Positions 48,304 through 56,535 of a DNA stretch of 64,000 bases are shown here, one piece after another. The DNA lies in assembly GCA_030148665.1 (NCBI GenBank), contig JASBSZ010000002.1, positions 1 through 64,000 of the forward strand, read 5' to 3'. The stretch's first letter is position 1. Each line of letters opens with the position of its first letter. Under the pieces are notes generated by a model. The model searched no databases. It was not told the DNA's origin and saw only the letters and a program-made list of their open reading frames with translations. The stretch is from Alphaproteobacteria bacterium (GTDB lineage Bacteria > Pseudomonadota > Alphaproteobacteria > Rhodobacterales > Rhodobacteraceae). A program made the position numbers and the translations under genes.

Positions 48304-49416
48304 ATGTCCACCAACAGTTTCGGCCGCATCTTTACCGTCACGACCTGGGGCGAAAGCCACGGGCCCGCACTGGGTGCGGTCGTGGATGGCTGCCCGCCCG
48401 GCGTGGCCCTTGACGAAACCATGCTGCAGGGCTGGCTCGACCGGCGTCGCCCAGGGCAGAACAGATACACCACCCAGCGCCAGGAGCCCGACCGGGTGGA
48501 AATCCTGTCCGGCGTGTTCGAGGGCCGCAGCACGGGCATGCCGATCCAGCTGCTGATCCGCAACACCGATCAGCGCAGCAAGGATTATTCCGAGATCAGC
48601 GACAGGTTTCGCCCGGGACATGCCGATATCACCTACTGGCAGAAATACGGCATTCGCGACTATCGCGGCGGCGGCCGGTCGAGCGCCCGCGAAACCGCCG
48701 CAAGGGTGGCGGCCGGCGGCGTTGCCCGCGCCGCGCTGGCAAGCCTGCTGCCTGATCTGCAAATCACCGGCTACATGGTCCAGATGGGGCCGCACAAGGC
48801 CGATCGCAGCCGCTTTGACATGGCCGAAATCACCCGCAACCCGTTCTGGACGCCCGATGCCGGGGCGGCCGAGACGTGGGAGGGTTATCTGTCGCAGCTG
48901 CGCAAGTCGGGCAATTCGGTCGGCGCCGTGGTCGAGGTGGTGGCCAGCGGCGTGCCTGCGGGGCTGGGCGCCCCGGTCTATGGCAAGCTGGACACCGATA
49001 TCGCCGCGGCGATGATGTCGATCAACGCCGTCAAGGGGGTCGAGATCGGCGCCGGTTTCGACGCGGCCATGCTGACGGGCGAGGAAAACGCCGACGAGAT
49101 ATTCATGGGCAGGGACGGGCCCGAATATTCGTCGAACCATGCCGGCGGGATTCTGGGCGGAATATCGACCGGCCAGCAGATCGTCTGTCGATTTGCGGTC
49201 AAGCCGACTTCGTCGATCCTGAAACCGCGGCGCACGATCACCAGGGCGGGCGCGCAGGTCGAGATCGTCACCCGCGGCCGGCATGACCCCTGCGTCGGCA
49301 TCCGCGCGGTCCCTGTGGGCGAGGCGATGATGGCCTGCGTGCTGCTGGACCATGTGCTGCTGCATCGCGGCCAGATCGGCGGCAACGTCGGTGAAACCCG
49401 GGGCAGGATCGGCTGA
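48304..49416 (+). CDS. aroC: Chorismate synthase
   Basis: A 370-residue FMN-dependent enzyme forming chorismate from EPSP, the last shikimate step. Signatures are [21 protein letters not shown] at the N-terminus (first His), [34 protein letters not shown] in the middle and [13 protein letters not shown] and [13 protein letters not shown] near the end. GAGGAGG sits 11 bases before the ATG. A single gene, unrelated to the FDH island to its left. Confidence 0.97.
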   Translation: MSTNSFGRIFTVTTWGESHGPALGAVVDGCPPGVALDETMLQGWLDRRRPGQNRYTTQRQEPDRVEILSGVFEGRSTGMPIQLLIRNTDQRSKDYSEISDRFRPGHADITYWQKYGIRDYRGGGRSSARETAARVAAGGVARAALASLLPDLQITGYMVQMGPHKADRSRFDMAEITRNPFWTPDAGAAETWEGYLSQLRKSGNSVGAVVEVVASGVPAGLGAPVYGKLDTDIAAAMMSINAVKGVEIGAGFDAAMLTGEENADEIFMGRDGPEYSSNHAGGILGGISTGQQIVCRFAVKPTSSILKPRRTITRAGAQVEIVTRGRHDPCVGIRAVPVGEAMMACVLLDHVLLHRGQIGGNVGETRGRIG

Positions 49417-49460
49417 AGGGATGGCGCGCCTTGTCCGGTGTGGCGACAGGTGGACAGGGC

Positions 49461-49496
49461 GGACGCCTCCGGCGGGCGTATTTGGGCAAAGAAGAA
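49461..49496 (+). repeat. GTATTTGG..AAAGAAGAA element downstream of aroC
   Basis: GTATTTGGGCAAAGAAGAA, the 3' part of a 21-bp stretch (49476-49496) identical to 55041-55061, preceded by CCTCCGGCGGG, a short GC-rich dyad instead of the long G-rich hairpin of the other copies. It lies between aroC and tRNA-Leu; its role may be transcription termination. Confidence 0.6.
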
Positions 49497-49557
49497 GGCA
49501 AGGCGCGTGCCGCGGGGACCGGCCGGGGCCCTGGCGGGCGCGGATGCGATGCGATGG

Positions 49558-49642
49558 TGGTACCCGAGGCCGGACTCGAACCGGCAAGCCTTGCGGCGGC
49601 GGATTTTGAATCCGCTGCGTCTACCAATTCCGCCACTCGGGC
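49558..49642 (-). tRNA. tRNA-Leu (anticodon CAA)
   Basis: An 85-nt class II tRNA. Acceptor GCCCGAG pairs with CTCGGGT, followed by A and an encoded CCA. The anticodon arm is GCGGA-TTCAAAA-TCCGC, with CAA reading UUG. A long variable arm (CCGCCGCAAGGCTTG region) and the T-loop GGTTCGAGTCC are present. A sigma-70 promoter lies just upstream at 49655-49683. Confidence 0.96.
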
Positions 49643-49654
49643 ACACGCGGGGAT

Positions 49655-49683
49655 GATGTAGCCTGCAATCGAGGGGGCGTCAA
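49655..49683 (-). promoter_or_regulatory. Sigma-70 promoter of tRNA-Leu
   Basis: On the minus strand, TTGACG and TACATC are separated by exactly 17 bases. The -10 hexamer ends 12 bases before the tRNA 5' end, leaving a short leader. Spacing and position are near ideal for a stable-RNA promoter. Confidence 0.75.
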
Positions 49684-49790
49684 TCACTGGCAGCGATCGC
49701 TGGCGGCGATCGCCGCTTGACGTACCCGGCTGCGCGTGGTGGAAGGATGGACAGGCAAGGTGATACGGGAAGATACGGGGCGGAACCCAG

Positions 49791-50369
49791 ATGCTGCGCA
49801 GGCTTTACGACTGGACGATCTCGCTGGCGGGAACACGCCATGCGTTATGGGCGCTGGCGCTGGTCAGCTTTGCCGAAAGCTCGTTCTTTCCGATTCCGCC
49901 GGATGTGCTGATGATCCCGATGATCATTGCCCGCCCGCGCCGGGCCTTTGTGATCGCCACGGTGGCGCTGGTGGCCTCGGTTCTGGGCGGGCTGTTCGGT
50001 TACTATATCGGCGCCCAGCTGTTTGATGCGGTCGGTCGGCCGGTACTGGAATTCTATGGCAAGATGCAGGCCGCCGACCTGTTCAATGCGCGCTTTCGCG
50101 ACTGGGGTGCCTGGGCGGTGCTGATCGCCGGTGTCACGCCTTTCCCGTTCAAGGTGATCACCATCATGTCGGGATGGACGGGGCTGAACCTGCCGGTCTT
50201 TGTCGTTTCGGCAATCGTTGCGCGGGGGTTGCGGTTTTTCATCGTGGCAGCCCTGTTGTGGCAATTCGGGGCCCCGATCCGCGATTTCATCGAAAGGCGG
50301 CTGGCCATGATGTTCAGCCTGTTCGTCGCCCTGTTGCTGGGCGGTTTCTGGCTGGTGAGGTATCTATGA
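49791..50369 (+). CDS. YqaA/DedA-family membrane protein
   Basis: A 192-residue inner-membrane protein with the SNARE-associated/DedA-type motifs FAESSFFPIPPDVLMIPMI and GGLFGYYIGAQLFDAVG, then GAWAVLIAGVTPFPFKVITIMSGWTGL, where the PFPFK segment is typical of the YqaA subgroup. DedA proteins move lipid carriers or maintain membrane potential; the exact role is unknown. Its stop overlaps the dsbB start (ATGA), an arrangement I recall from other Rhodobacterales. Confidence 0.88.
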   Translation: MLRRLYDWTISLAGTRHALWALALVSFAESSFFPIPPDVLMIPMIIARPRRAFVIATVALVASVLGGLFGYYIGAQLFDAVGRPVLEFYGKMQAADLFNARFRDWGAWAVLIAGVTPFPFKVITIMSGWTGLNLPVFVVSAIVARGLRFFIVAALLWQFGAPIRDFIERRLAMMFSLFVALLLGGFWLVRYL

Positions 50370-50851
50370 ACGCGCGCAATATCGCACTGGTGGCGGCGGC
50401 GCTTTCGGCGGCAATGCTGCTGGGGGCATTCGGGTTTCAGTTCATCGGCGGCCTGGCGCCGTGCAAGCTGTGCATCTGGCAGCGCTGGCCGCACGGGCTG
50501 GCCGCGGGGCTGGGGATCGTGATCTTTCTGCTGCCCTGGCGCGGGGCGGCGCTGCGCTGGACGTATCTGCTGGGGGCGGCGATCGTGCTGTTCGGGGCGG
50601 GCGTGGCCTTTTACCACACCGGCGTGGAACAGCATTGGTGGCTGGGGCCGACGACCTGCTCGTCACAGCCGATTTCCGGGCTTTCGACCGACCAGCTGAT
50701 GAACCAGATATTCAAGGCGCCGCTGGTGCGATGCGACGACATCCCGTGGAGCATGTTCGGCCTGTCGATGGCGGCGTGGAACTTTCTGATCTCGATGGCG
50801 ATTGTAGGCATGTGGCTGACGGCCTTTCGCCGGGCCGGGCACGAGGGCTGA
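50366..50851 (+). CDS. dsbB: Disulfide bond formation protein B
   Basis: A 161-residue four-helix inner-membrane protein that reoxidises DsbA using quinone. The first periplasmic pair is CKLC (Cys33, Cys36) in APCKLCIWQRWPH; the second is the Cys of GPTTCSS and of VRCDDIPWSMFGLS. It complements ccmG and ccmH in periplasmic thiol balance. ATG 50366 overlaps the YqaA stop. A 20-bp hairpin follows at 50928-50947. Confidence 0.92.
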   Translation: MNARNIALVAAALSAAMLLGAFGFQFIGGLAPCKLCIWQRWPHGLAAGLGIVIFLLPWRGAALRWTYLLGAAIVLFGAGVAFYHTGVEQHWWLGPTTCSSQPISGLSTDQLMNQIFKAPLVRCDDIPWSMFGLSMAAWNFLISMAIVGMWLTAFRRAGHEG

Positions 50852-50927
50852 GGGCCGACGGTTGGGGTTTATGGGTCTACGCCCTGGTTACCTGGAATCG
50901 AAGTTCGCTACATTGGTTTTCTACTCT

Positions 50928-50947
50928 CCGGATCGCTTGCGATCCGG
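50928..50947. terminator. Hairpin downstream of dsbB
   Basis: CCGGATCGC and GCGATCCGG form a 9-bp dyad with a 2-nt centre (effective loop 4). It lies in the 271-bp gap 50852-51122, which has no supported gene but contains another dyad, GGCGCGC-AGATCTCA-GCGCGCC. No U-tract. Confidence 0.4.
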
Positions 50948-51122
50948 CTCAAACTCGACCCCGCCCCCCAGGCGGGCGCGAATTGGTGGTGCCATTTCAA
51001 CAGATTGCGATGTCGCACTCGCGAAAACCGGCGCGCAGATCTCAGCGCGCCCCCCTCGGGGCCGGGCGCGAACCTGCCATTGTCGCAGCGAATTGAATGC
51101 TGCGCATTTCGTTTCCACCATA

Positions 51123-51704
51123 CTAGGCTTCCAGCTCGACATCCCAGTAGAGGAAATCCAGCCAGCTTTCATGCAGGTGATTGGGCGGAAACTTGCGCCC
51201 CATGTTGCGCAGTTCCTCGCCCGTGGGGCGGCGCGGGGCGCGGCGCAGCTTCATGCCCGACTGCGCCAGTGTCTGCGCGCCCTTTTTCAGATTGCACCGG
51301 CTGCAGGCGGCGACCACGTTTTCCCAGGTCGTACGCCCCCCGCGCGAGCGCGGCACCACATGGTCAAAGGTCAGGTCGTGGCGCGCTCCGCAATACTGGC
51401 AGGTGAATTCATCGCGCAGGAACAGGTTGAAACGGGTGAATGCGGCATGTGGCGCGGGCTTGACGTAATCCTTCAGGACGACGACCGAGGGGATGCGCAT
51501 CGACAGCGAGGGGGCATGCACCTCGGCCTCGTATTCAGCGATGATATCGACCCTCTCGAGCCAGGCCGCCTTGACCGCCTCCTGCCAGGTCCAGAGCGAC
51601 AGGGGCAGGTAGGAAAGCGGCCGGTAATCGGCATTCAGAACGAGGGCCGGATAATGCCTGCCCTCGTTGCGGCGCACGAAGCTGGTGCTGAAATCTCCAT
51701 CCAT
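51123..51704 (-). CDS. HNH endonuclease domain protein
   Basis: A 193-residue protein with an N-terminal module ALVLNADYRPLSYLPLSLWTWQEAV and a C-terminal HNH nuclease domain: FTCQYCGARHDLTFDHVVPRSRGG, then WENVVAACSRCNLKKG. The two CXXC pairs (CQYC, CSRC) should bind structural zinc and the DHVVP His is catalytic. Proteins of this build are very common in alpha- and betaproteobacteria and are not part of a known restriction system; the role is unknown. A solitary gene. Confidence 0.9.
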   Translation of the reverse strand: MDGDFSTSFVRRNEGRHYPALVLNADYRPLSYLPLSLWTWQEAVKAAWLERVDIIAEYEAEVHAPSLSMRIPSVVVLKDYVKPAPHAAFTRFNLFLRDEFTCQYCGARHDLTFDHVVPRSRGGRTTWENVVAACSRCNLKKGAQTLAQSGMKLRRAPRRPTGEELRNMGRKFPPNHLHESWLDFLYWDVELEA

Positions 51705-51840
51705 GGCGCAATAGCCCTCGCCCTGTCATGCCGATCGCGACACCAGGACGGGACGACCCGCCCCGATGACCTGCTCCGACTATATATCGCGGCGGATGGC
51801 TGGCAACCCCCCATATGGGCCTGCCCTGCGGGGATGCGCC

Positions 51841-52509
51841 TCAGCCTGGCGCGATGCCCAGCCTGTCGCGCATGAACTGCAGCGCCACCCCCAGGCCGTC
51901 GGGTGCTATGCCGTGGCCCATGCCCGGCGACCGATGGGTATAGACATCAAAGCCCGCCTGCTGCAGCGCATCGGCCGCCTCGGGCATCGAGGCCGGCGGC
52001 ACCATGTCATCGCGATCGCCATGGACCAGCAGAACGGGCGGGCGCGAAACGACCTCGGATTTCAACCTCTCGGGGGCAAGCAACCTGCCCGAAAACCCCA
52101 CCACACCGGCAACCGGCCGCGGCCTGCGCGGGGCGATATGCAGGTTCATCATCGTGCCCTGCGAAAAGCCCAGCAGGATGGTGTGGGCGTCATCCACCCC
52201 CTCGGCCGCCATTGTTTCGTCGATAAAGGCATTCAGATCCTCGACCGCGCGCGCCATCCCCTCGGCGGCGGCCTCTTCGCTTGATCCGTCAAGCCAGGGG
52301 ATCGGGAACCATTCATAGCCCATCGGGTTGTTCGAACACCGGTTCGGCGCGTTCGGCGCCACAAAGACGGTGTCGGGCATGTGTTCGCCCAGCGGGTCGG
52401 CCAACCCCAGCAGGTCGGCCCCGTCAGCGCCATAGCCATGCACCAGAATGACCAGGCTTGTCGCCTTGCCCGATCGCGCCGCACGGCGCCCTGCCTGCAG
52501 TTTTCGCAT
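51841..52509 (-). CDS. Alpha/beta-hydrolase, carboxylesterase/phospholipase type
   Basis: A 222-residue hydrolase of the dienelactone-hydrolase/acyl-protein thioesterase-like group. Oxyanion strand VILVHGYGADG, nucleophile elbow GFSQG (Ser), acid in LLVHGDRDDMVP (Asp) and His in SPGMGHGI form a complete catalytic triad. No signal peptide, so cytoplasmic. The substrate is not predictable. ATG 52509 lies 1 base after the glycosylase stop, so both are in one operon. Confidence 0.88.
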   Translation of the reverse strand: MRKLQAGRRAARSGKATSLVILVHGYGADGADLLGLADPLGEHMPDTVFVAPNAPNRCSNNPMGYEWFPIPWLDGSSEEAAAEGMARAVEDLNAFIDETMAAEGVDDAHTILLGFSQGTMMNLHIAPRRPRPVAGVVGFSGRLLAPERLKSEVVSRPPVLLVHGDRDDMVPPASMPEAADALQQAGFDVYTHRSPGMGHGIAPDGLGVALQFMRDRLGIAPG

Positions 52510-52510
52510 C

Positions 52511-53140
52511 TCACAAACTTCCTTCCTTGTTCTTGCAATGGCGGTAATAGGCCCAGAGCGCGCGCGCCGCAACGCCCCGCCAGGGCGACCAGGGGGCGGC
52601 CATCTCGCGCGCCTGTCTTTCGCGCGGGCGCTCCGGCAGGTTGAACAGAATGCGCGCGGATTCCTGCAACGCCAGATCGGCCGGGGCAAAGACATCGGCC
52701 CGCCCCAGCGAAAACATGGCATAGATTTCCGCCGTCCAGCGCCCGATGCCCCTGATCGCGACCAGGGTTTCGATCACCTGCGCGTCCGGCATCCGGGCAA
52801 GTGCATCGAAATCAAGCCCCGCGCCGGCCAGCGCCCGCGCATAGCCGATCTTGGGGCGCGACAGGCCGCAGGCGCGCAAGGTTTCGTCGCCCGCCCGCAA
52901 CAGGGTTTGCGGGTCAGTCAGCCCTGCGGTTTCAAGCCGCTGCCAGATCGCCCCGGCCGAGGCGACCGACAATTGCTGCGCCACGATCGCCTTGAGCAGC
53001 GCGGCAAAGCCCCCTGCCCTGCGCCGCAGCGGCAACGGGCCACAAAGCGTGATCACATGGAAGAAACGCGGCTCGCGCGCGGCAAGCCATGCGGCGCCCT
53101 CGGCAACATCCTGTTCGGTTTCGATGATCCGTCCGGTCAT
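52511..53140 (-). CDS. DNA-3-methyladenine glycosylase (AlkA-like HhH-GPD)
   Basis: A 209-residue helix-hairpin-helix glycosylase removing alkylated bases. The core shows KAIVAQQLSVASAGAIWQRL, the HhH segment AIRGIGRWTAEIYAMF and the catalytic Asp in DVFAPADLALQES. It lacks the extra N-terminal domain of E. coli AlkA. I chose ATG 53140, which overlaps the cobK stop (ATGA), over an in-frame ATG 27 bases earlier. A DNA repair gene coupled to a cobalamin gene is unusual and is probably operon packing. Confidence 0.9.
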   Translation of the reverse strand: MTGRIIETEQDVAEGAAWLAAREPRFFHVITLCGPLPLRRRAGGFAALLKAIVAQQLSVASAGAIWQRLETAGLTDPQTLLRAGDETLRACGLSRPKIGYARALAGAGLDFDALARMPDAQVIETLVAIRGIGRWTAEIYAMFSLGRADVFAPADLALQESARILFNLPERPRERQAREMAAPWSPWRGVAARALWAYYRHCKNKEGSL

Positions 53141-53874
53141 GTTGCAAACCCCTTTCCGCGCAGCCATGCCAGCGCCTGTTCAACGGTTTCCACGCGGTCG
53201 CAGGCCGGCTGAGGCGGACGTTCTATCATGGCCACCTTCAGGCCCAGGGCGCGCGCGGCGTCCAGCTTGGCCCGGCTGGCCGTGCCACCGGCGTTGCGCA
53301 CAACCAGCCAGTCTATGCGCAGCCTGCGAAACAGCGCCACTTCGTCCTCAATCGAAAACGGGGCCTTGCCGATGACATATTCGCCATTGTCGCGCGGAAA
53401 GGGGGTATCGGGGCGGTCCACCAGGCGACAGAACAGATATTCGGCCTGAAGGGCGGCAAAATCGGCAAGCCGCTGTCGGCCGGTTGCCAGAAAGACGCGC
53501 GCACCCGGCGGAATGATGCGGGCAACATCCCTTTCATGCGCCACCAGGTGCCAGTTGTCGCCGGGCCCGGCCGTCCACGGCAGGCGCAGCAGTTGAAGAT
53601 GCGCGATATCCATTTCCGCACAGATGCGGGCAGTGCGGGCAGAGACGCGCGCGGCAAAGGGATGGGTGGCATCAAGAACGGCAGTGATGCGCTGTTGCCG
53701 CAGAAATTCCGCAAATCCCTGATCCCCGCCAAAGCCACCAATGCGCGTGGGCACCCCCAAGGCGGCGGGCATGCGGGTGCTGCCGGCAAGCGATGCGATC
53801 ACATCCTTTCGCCCTGCAAGTGCCGTGGCGATCTGGCGGGCCTCGCTTGTTCCGGCAAGCAGCAGCAACCCCAT
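53137..53874 (-). CDS. cobK: Precorrin-6A reductase CobK (CbiJ-like)
   Basis: A 245-residue protein: LLLLAGTSEARQIATAL at the N-terminus, AVLDATHPFAARVSARTARIC, LATGRQRLADF, RLVDRPDTP and LVVRNAGGTASRAKLDAARALG are typical of the CobK/CbiJ family, which reduces the corrin macrocycle with NADPH. A GTG directly upstream at 53877 is an alternative start. The gene overlaps cbiD upstream and alkA downstream. Confidence 0.9.
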   Translation of the reverse strand: MGLLLLAGTSEARQIATALAGRKDVIASLAGSTRMPAALGVPTRIGGFGGDQGFAEFLRQQRITAVLDATHPFAARVSARTARICAEMDIAHLQLLRLPWTAGPGDNWHLVAHERDVARIIPPGARVFLATGRQRLADFAALQAEYLFCRLVDRPDTPFPRDNGEYVIGKAPFSIEDEVALFRRLRIDWLVVRNAGGTASRAKLDAARALGLKVAMIERPPQPACDRVETVEQALAWLRGKGFAT

Positions 53875-54941
53875 CACGGCCCCTTGCGGGCAATGATGTT
53901 GCCCTGACGATCTATGATCACGATATCTGGTGCAATATCAGCATCTTGCAAAATATTCCTTACACGAACCAGGGCCATTTCGGCCACCAGATCGGCAAGT
54001 GGTGCGCCGGCAATGGTCAATGCCTCAAGCGCGGTATTTGCATCACTTACATCCGGCAAGCCATTGTCTTCATCCAGTTTTTCAAGCGCTGTGAAATCAA
54101 CCTGGGAGCGCGCCGAATGCAGATCCACCGCCCCTTGCGCCAGCTTGGTGATCTTGGCAAATCCCCCGCCGATGGTCAGCCGGGGCACGGGATGGCGGCG
54201 CAGATATTTCAGCAGCCCGCCCGCGAAATCGCCCATGTCCAGCATGGCGTGATCCGGCAGCCCGTACAGCGCCCGCACCGCGCGTTCCGATGTCGCCCCG
54301 GTGCAGCCCGCGACATGGGTCAGGCCGCTCGCGCACGCCACGTCAACGCCGCGATGGATCGAGGCGATCCAGGCCGCGCAGGAAAAGGGGCGCACGATGC
54401 CGGTCGTGCCCAGCACCGACAGCCCCCCCTTGATGCCAAGGCGGGGGTTCCAGGTCTTGCGGGCGATCCCTTCGCCGCCGGGGATCGAAATGGTGATCTC
54501 GACATCGCCCTGCTGGCCATATCGGGCGGCCTGCTCGGCCGTCACCTGCTGCATCATCTGGCGCGGCACGGGGTTGATGGCGGGTGCGCCCACCGGCAGC
54601 GGCAGGCCGGGCATCGTGACGGTGCCGACGCCTTCGCCCGCGCGAAAAACCACGCCTTCGCCGGCGTCGCCATGGGCCTGGACACGGGCCTTGATCAGCG
54701 CGCCGTGGGTCACATCGGGGTCGTCACCCGCATCCTTGATGATCCCCGCCTCGGCCCAGCCCTGGCCCTGCTGCATATGGGCAAGCGCAAAGGCTGGACG
54801 CTCGCCACGTGGCAGCGTGATCCGCACGCGATCGGGAAACGCCCCGCCCCACAGCGCCATCAGCGCCGCCTTAGTGGCGGCGGTGGCGCAGGCGCCGGTC
54901 GTCCAGCCGCGGCGCAGTTCCCGTTTTGCAGTCACGTTCAT
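53874..54941 (-). CDS. cbiD: Cobalt-precorrin-5B (C1)-methyltransferase CbiD
   Basis: A 355-residue enzyme with the CbiD signature LRRGWTTGACATAATKAAL at the N-terminus, EGVGTVTMPGLPLPVGAPAINPVPR and GTTGIVRPFS. CbiD methylates C1 with loss of acetaldehyde in the cobalt-early pathway; in aerobic pathways CobF does this step. Paired here with CobK and opposite CobB, it suggests that CbiD stands in for CobF in this organism (inference). Divergent from cobB, with a composite repeat between. Confidence 0.93.
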   Translation of the reverse strand: MNVTAKRELRRGWTTGACATAATKAALMALWGGAFPDRVRITLPRGERPAFALAHMQQGQGWAEAGIIKDAGDDPDVTHGALIKARVQAHGDAGEGVVFRAGEGVGTVTMPGLPLPVGAPAINPVPRQMMQQVTAEQAARYGQQGDVEITISIPGGEGIARKTWNPRLGIKGGLSVLGTTGIVRPFSCAAWIASIHRGVDVACASGLTHVAGCTGATSERAVRALYGLPDHAMLDMGDFAGGLLKYLRRHPVPRLTIGGGFAKITKLAQGAVDLHSARSQVDFTALEKLDEDNGLPDVSDANTALEALTIAGAPLADLVAEMALVRVRNILQDADIAPDIVIIDRQGNIIARKGP

Positions 54942-55003
54942 GGGGGGATAATGTCAAAGCCGGCCGCCGCTGCCAATGGAGGAACCTGGCAGCGAGCGGG
55001 CAA

Positions 55004-55061
55004 GGGGCTGCCGCCCCCGGGCCTTGCGGCCCTCCCCCGCGCGTATTTGGGCAAAGAAGAA
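55004..55061 (+). repeat. Composite hairpin plus GTATTTGG element between cbiD and cobB
   Basis: GGGGC-TGCC-GCCCC hairpin, a spacer with CCCCCGCG, then GTATTTGGGCAAAGAAGAA. The final 21 bp are identical to 49476-49496. Same architecture as the copy at 14140-14195. It sits about 95 bases before cobB. Confidence 0.65.
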
Positions 55062-55155
55062 AGCCTGGTGGCAGGAAGTCGGGCCCTGCGCATGGGAGGG
55101 GGCTTTTCCCCCGCCCGGCCCTGGCATAGACATGGCCGGACCAGGGGGAAGGCGC

Positions 55156-56475
55156 ATGACAGAAACAGGCCGAGGGCTGATCCTTGCCGCGCCCATGTCG
55201 GGCAGCGGGAAAACGGTGGTCACGCTGGGAATCCTGCGTGCGCTGGCGCAGCGGGGGCACGCGATACGCTCGGCAAAATCGGGGCCGGATTATATCGATC
55301 CCCGATTTCACGCCGCCGCGACAGGGCGGGAATGCGTCAATCTCGATGCCTGGGCGATGGCCCCGGACAGGATCCGCGCGCTGGCGCAGGGGCCGGGCCT
55401 GCTGCTGATCGAAGGTGCGATGGGTCTGTTTGACGGTGCCCCGCCCGATGGCCGTGGCGCGACGGCCGATCTTGCCCGGATCCTGAACCTGCCGGTGGTT
55501 CTGGTCGTCGATGCCGCGGCGATGGCCCAGTCGATCGCGCCCCTGGTGGCGGGTTTTGCCGCCCATCGCGACGGGGTGCATGTTGGCGGGGTCATCCTGA
55601 ACAGGGTCGGCTCGTCCGGGCACGAGCTGATGCTGCGCCGGGCGATCGAGCGCACCGGCATGACGGTGGTCGGCGCCCTGCCCCGCGACGCCGGGCTGGC
55701 CCTGCCTTCGCGCCATCTGGGCCTGGTGCAGGCGCAGGAACATGCCGCGCTTTCGGATTTTCTGGACCACGTCGCCGAGGTGATTGCGTCAAGTGTCGAT
55801 CTGGACATGCTGCCGGTGCTGGCGCGGGATCTGCCGCGTCCGCAGCGGGAAAGCCCGCCCCTGTCACCGCCCGGCCAAAGGATCGCGATTGCCCGGGATG
55901 CGGCCTTTGCATTTGTCTACACACATATGCTGGACGACTGGCGCCGGGGCGGGGCGGATATTTCGTTCTTCTCGCCGCTGGCCGATGAATCCCCCGCACC
56001 CGGCAGCGATTTCGTCTTTCTGCCCGGGGGATACCCGGAGCTGCATGGCGCGCGTCTGGCCGCCAGTCGCACCTTTCTGGACGGGCTGCGCAGGCTGGCC
56101 GCGCGCGGCGTGCCGGTTCATGGCGAATGCGGCGGCTACATGGTGCTGGGCGAAGGGCTGATCGACGCGCAGGGCCATGCCCACCGGATGGCGGGGCTGC
56201 TGGCGCTGGAAACCAGCCTGGCGCGGCCGCGCCTGCATCTGGGCTATCGCCGCATCAGCCGGGCAGGCGCAGCGCCCGGCGCCCCCCCGGTTGGGGTTTT
56301 CGGCGCACATGAGTTCCACTATGCAACCACCCTCAGGGCCGAGGGGGATGCGCTGTTTCAGGCCCGCGACGCGCAGGGCCGCATATTGCCGCCGATGGGG
56401 TTGGTACGGGGAAACGTGTCGGGCTCGTTCGCCCATGTGATCGACCGCCTCGATGGCCGATTGATGCACGATTGA
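55156..56475 (+). CDS. cobB: Cobyrinate/hydrogenobyrinate a,c-diamide synthase
   Basis: A 439-residue glutamine-dependent amidotransferase of corrin synthesis. N-terminal dethiobiotin-synthetase-like P-loop APMSGSGKTVVTLGIL, SAKSGPDYIDPRFH and IEGAMGLFDG; C-terminal CobBQ glutaminase domain with VFLPGGYPELHGARLA and the nucleophile Cys in VHGECGGYMVLGEG, then GAHEFHYAT. ATG 55156 with GGGGGAAGG upstream; divergent from cbiD. It amidates side chains a and c using ATP. Confidence 0.95.
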   Translation: MTETGRGLILAAPMSGSGKTVVTLGILRALAQRGHAIRSAKSGPDYIDPRFHAAATGRECVNLDAWAMAPDRIRALAQGPGLLLIEGAMGLFDGAPPDGRGATADLARILNLPVVLVVDAAAMAQSIAPLVAGFAAHRDGVHVGGVILNRVGSSGHELMLRRAIERTGMTVVGALPRDAGLALPSRHLGLVQAQEHAALSDFLDHVAEVIASSVDLDMLPVLARDLPRPQRESPPLSPPGQRIAIARDAAFAFVYTHMLDDWRRGGADISFFSPLADESPAPGSDFVFLPGGYPELHGARLAASRTFLDGLRRLAARGVPVHGECGGYMVLGEGLIDAQGHAHRMAGLLALETSLARPRLHLGYRRISRAGAAPGAPPVGVFGAHEFHYATTLRAEGDALFQARDAQGRILPPMGLVRGNVSGSFAHVIDRLDGRLMHD

Positions 56476-56535
56476 CCCTGGCAGCGACAATTGGGGCCTT
56501 GGCAGCATCGGCGCACCAGATTAAGGTCAGCAACC

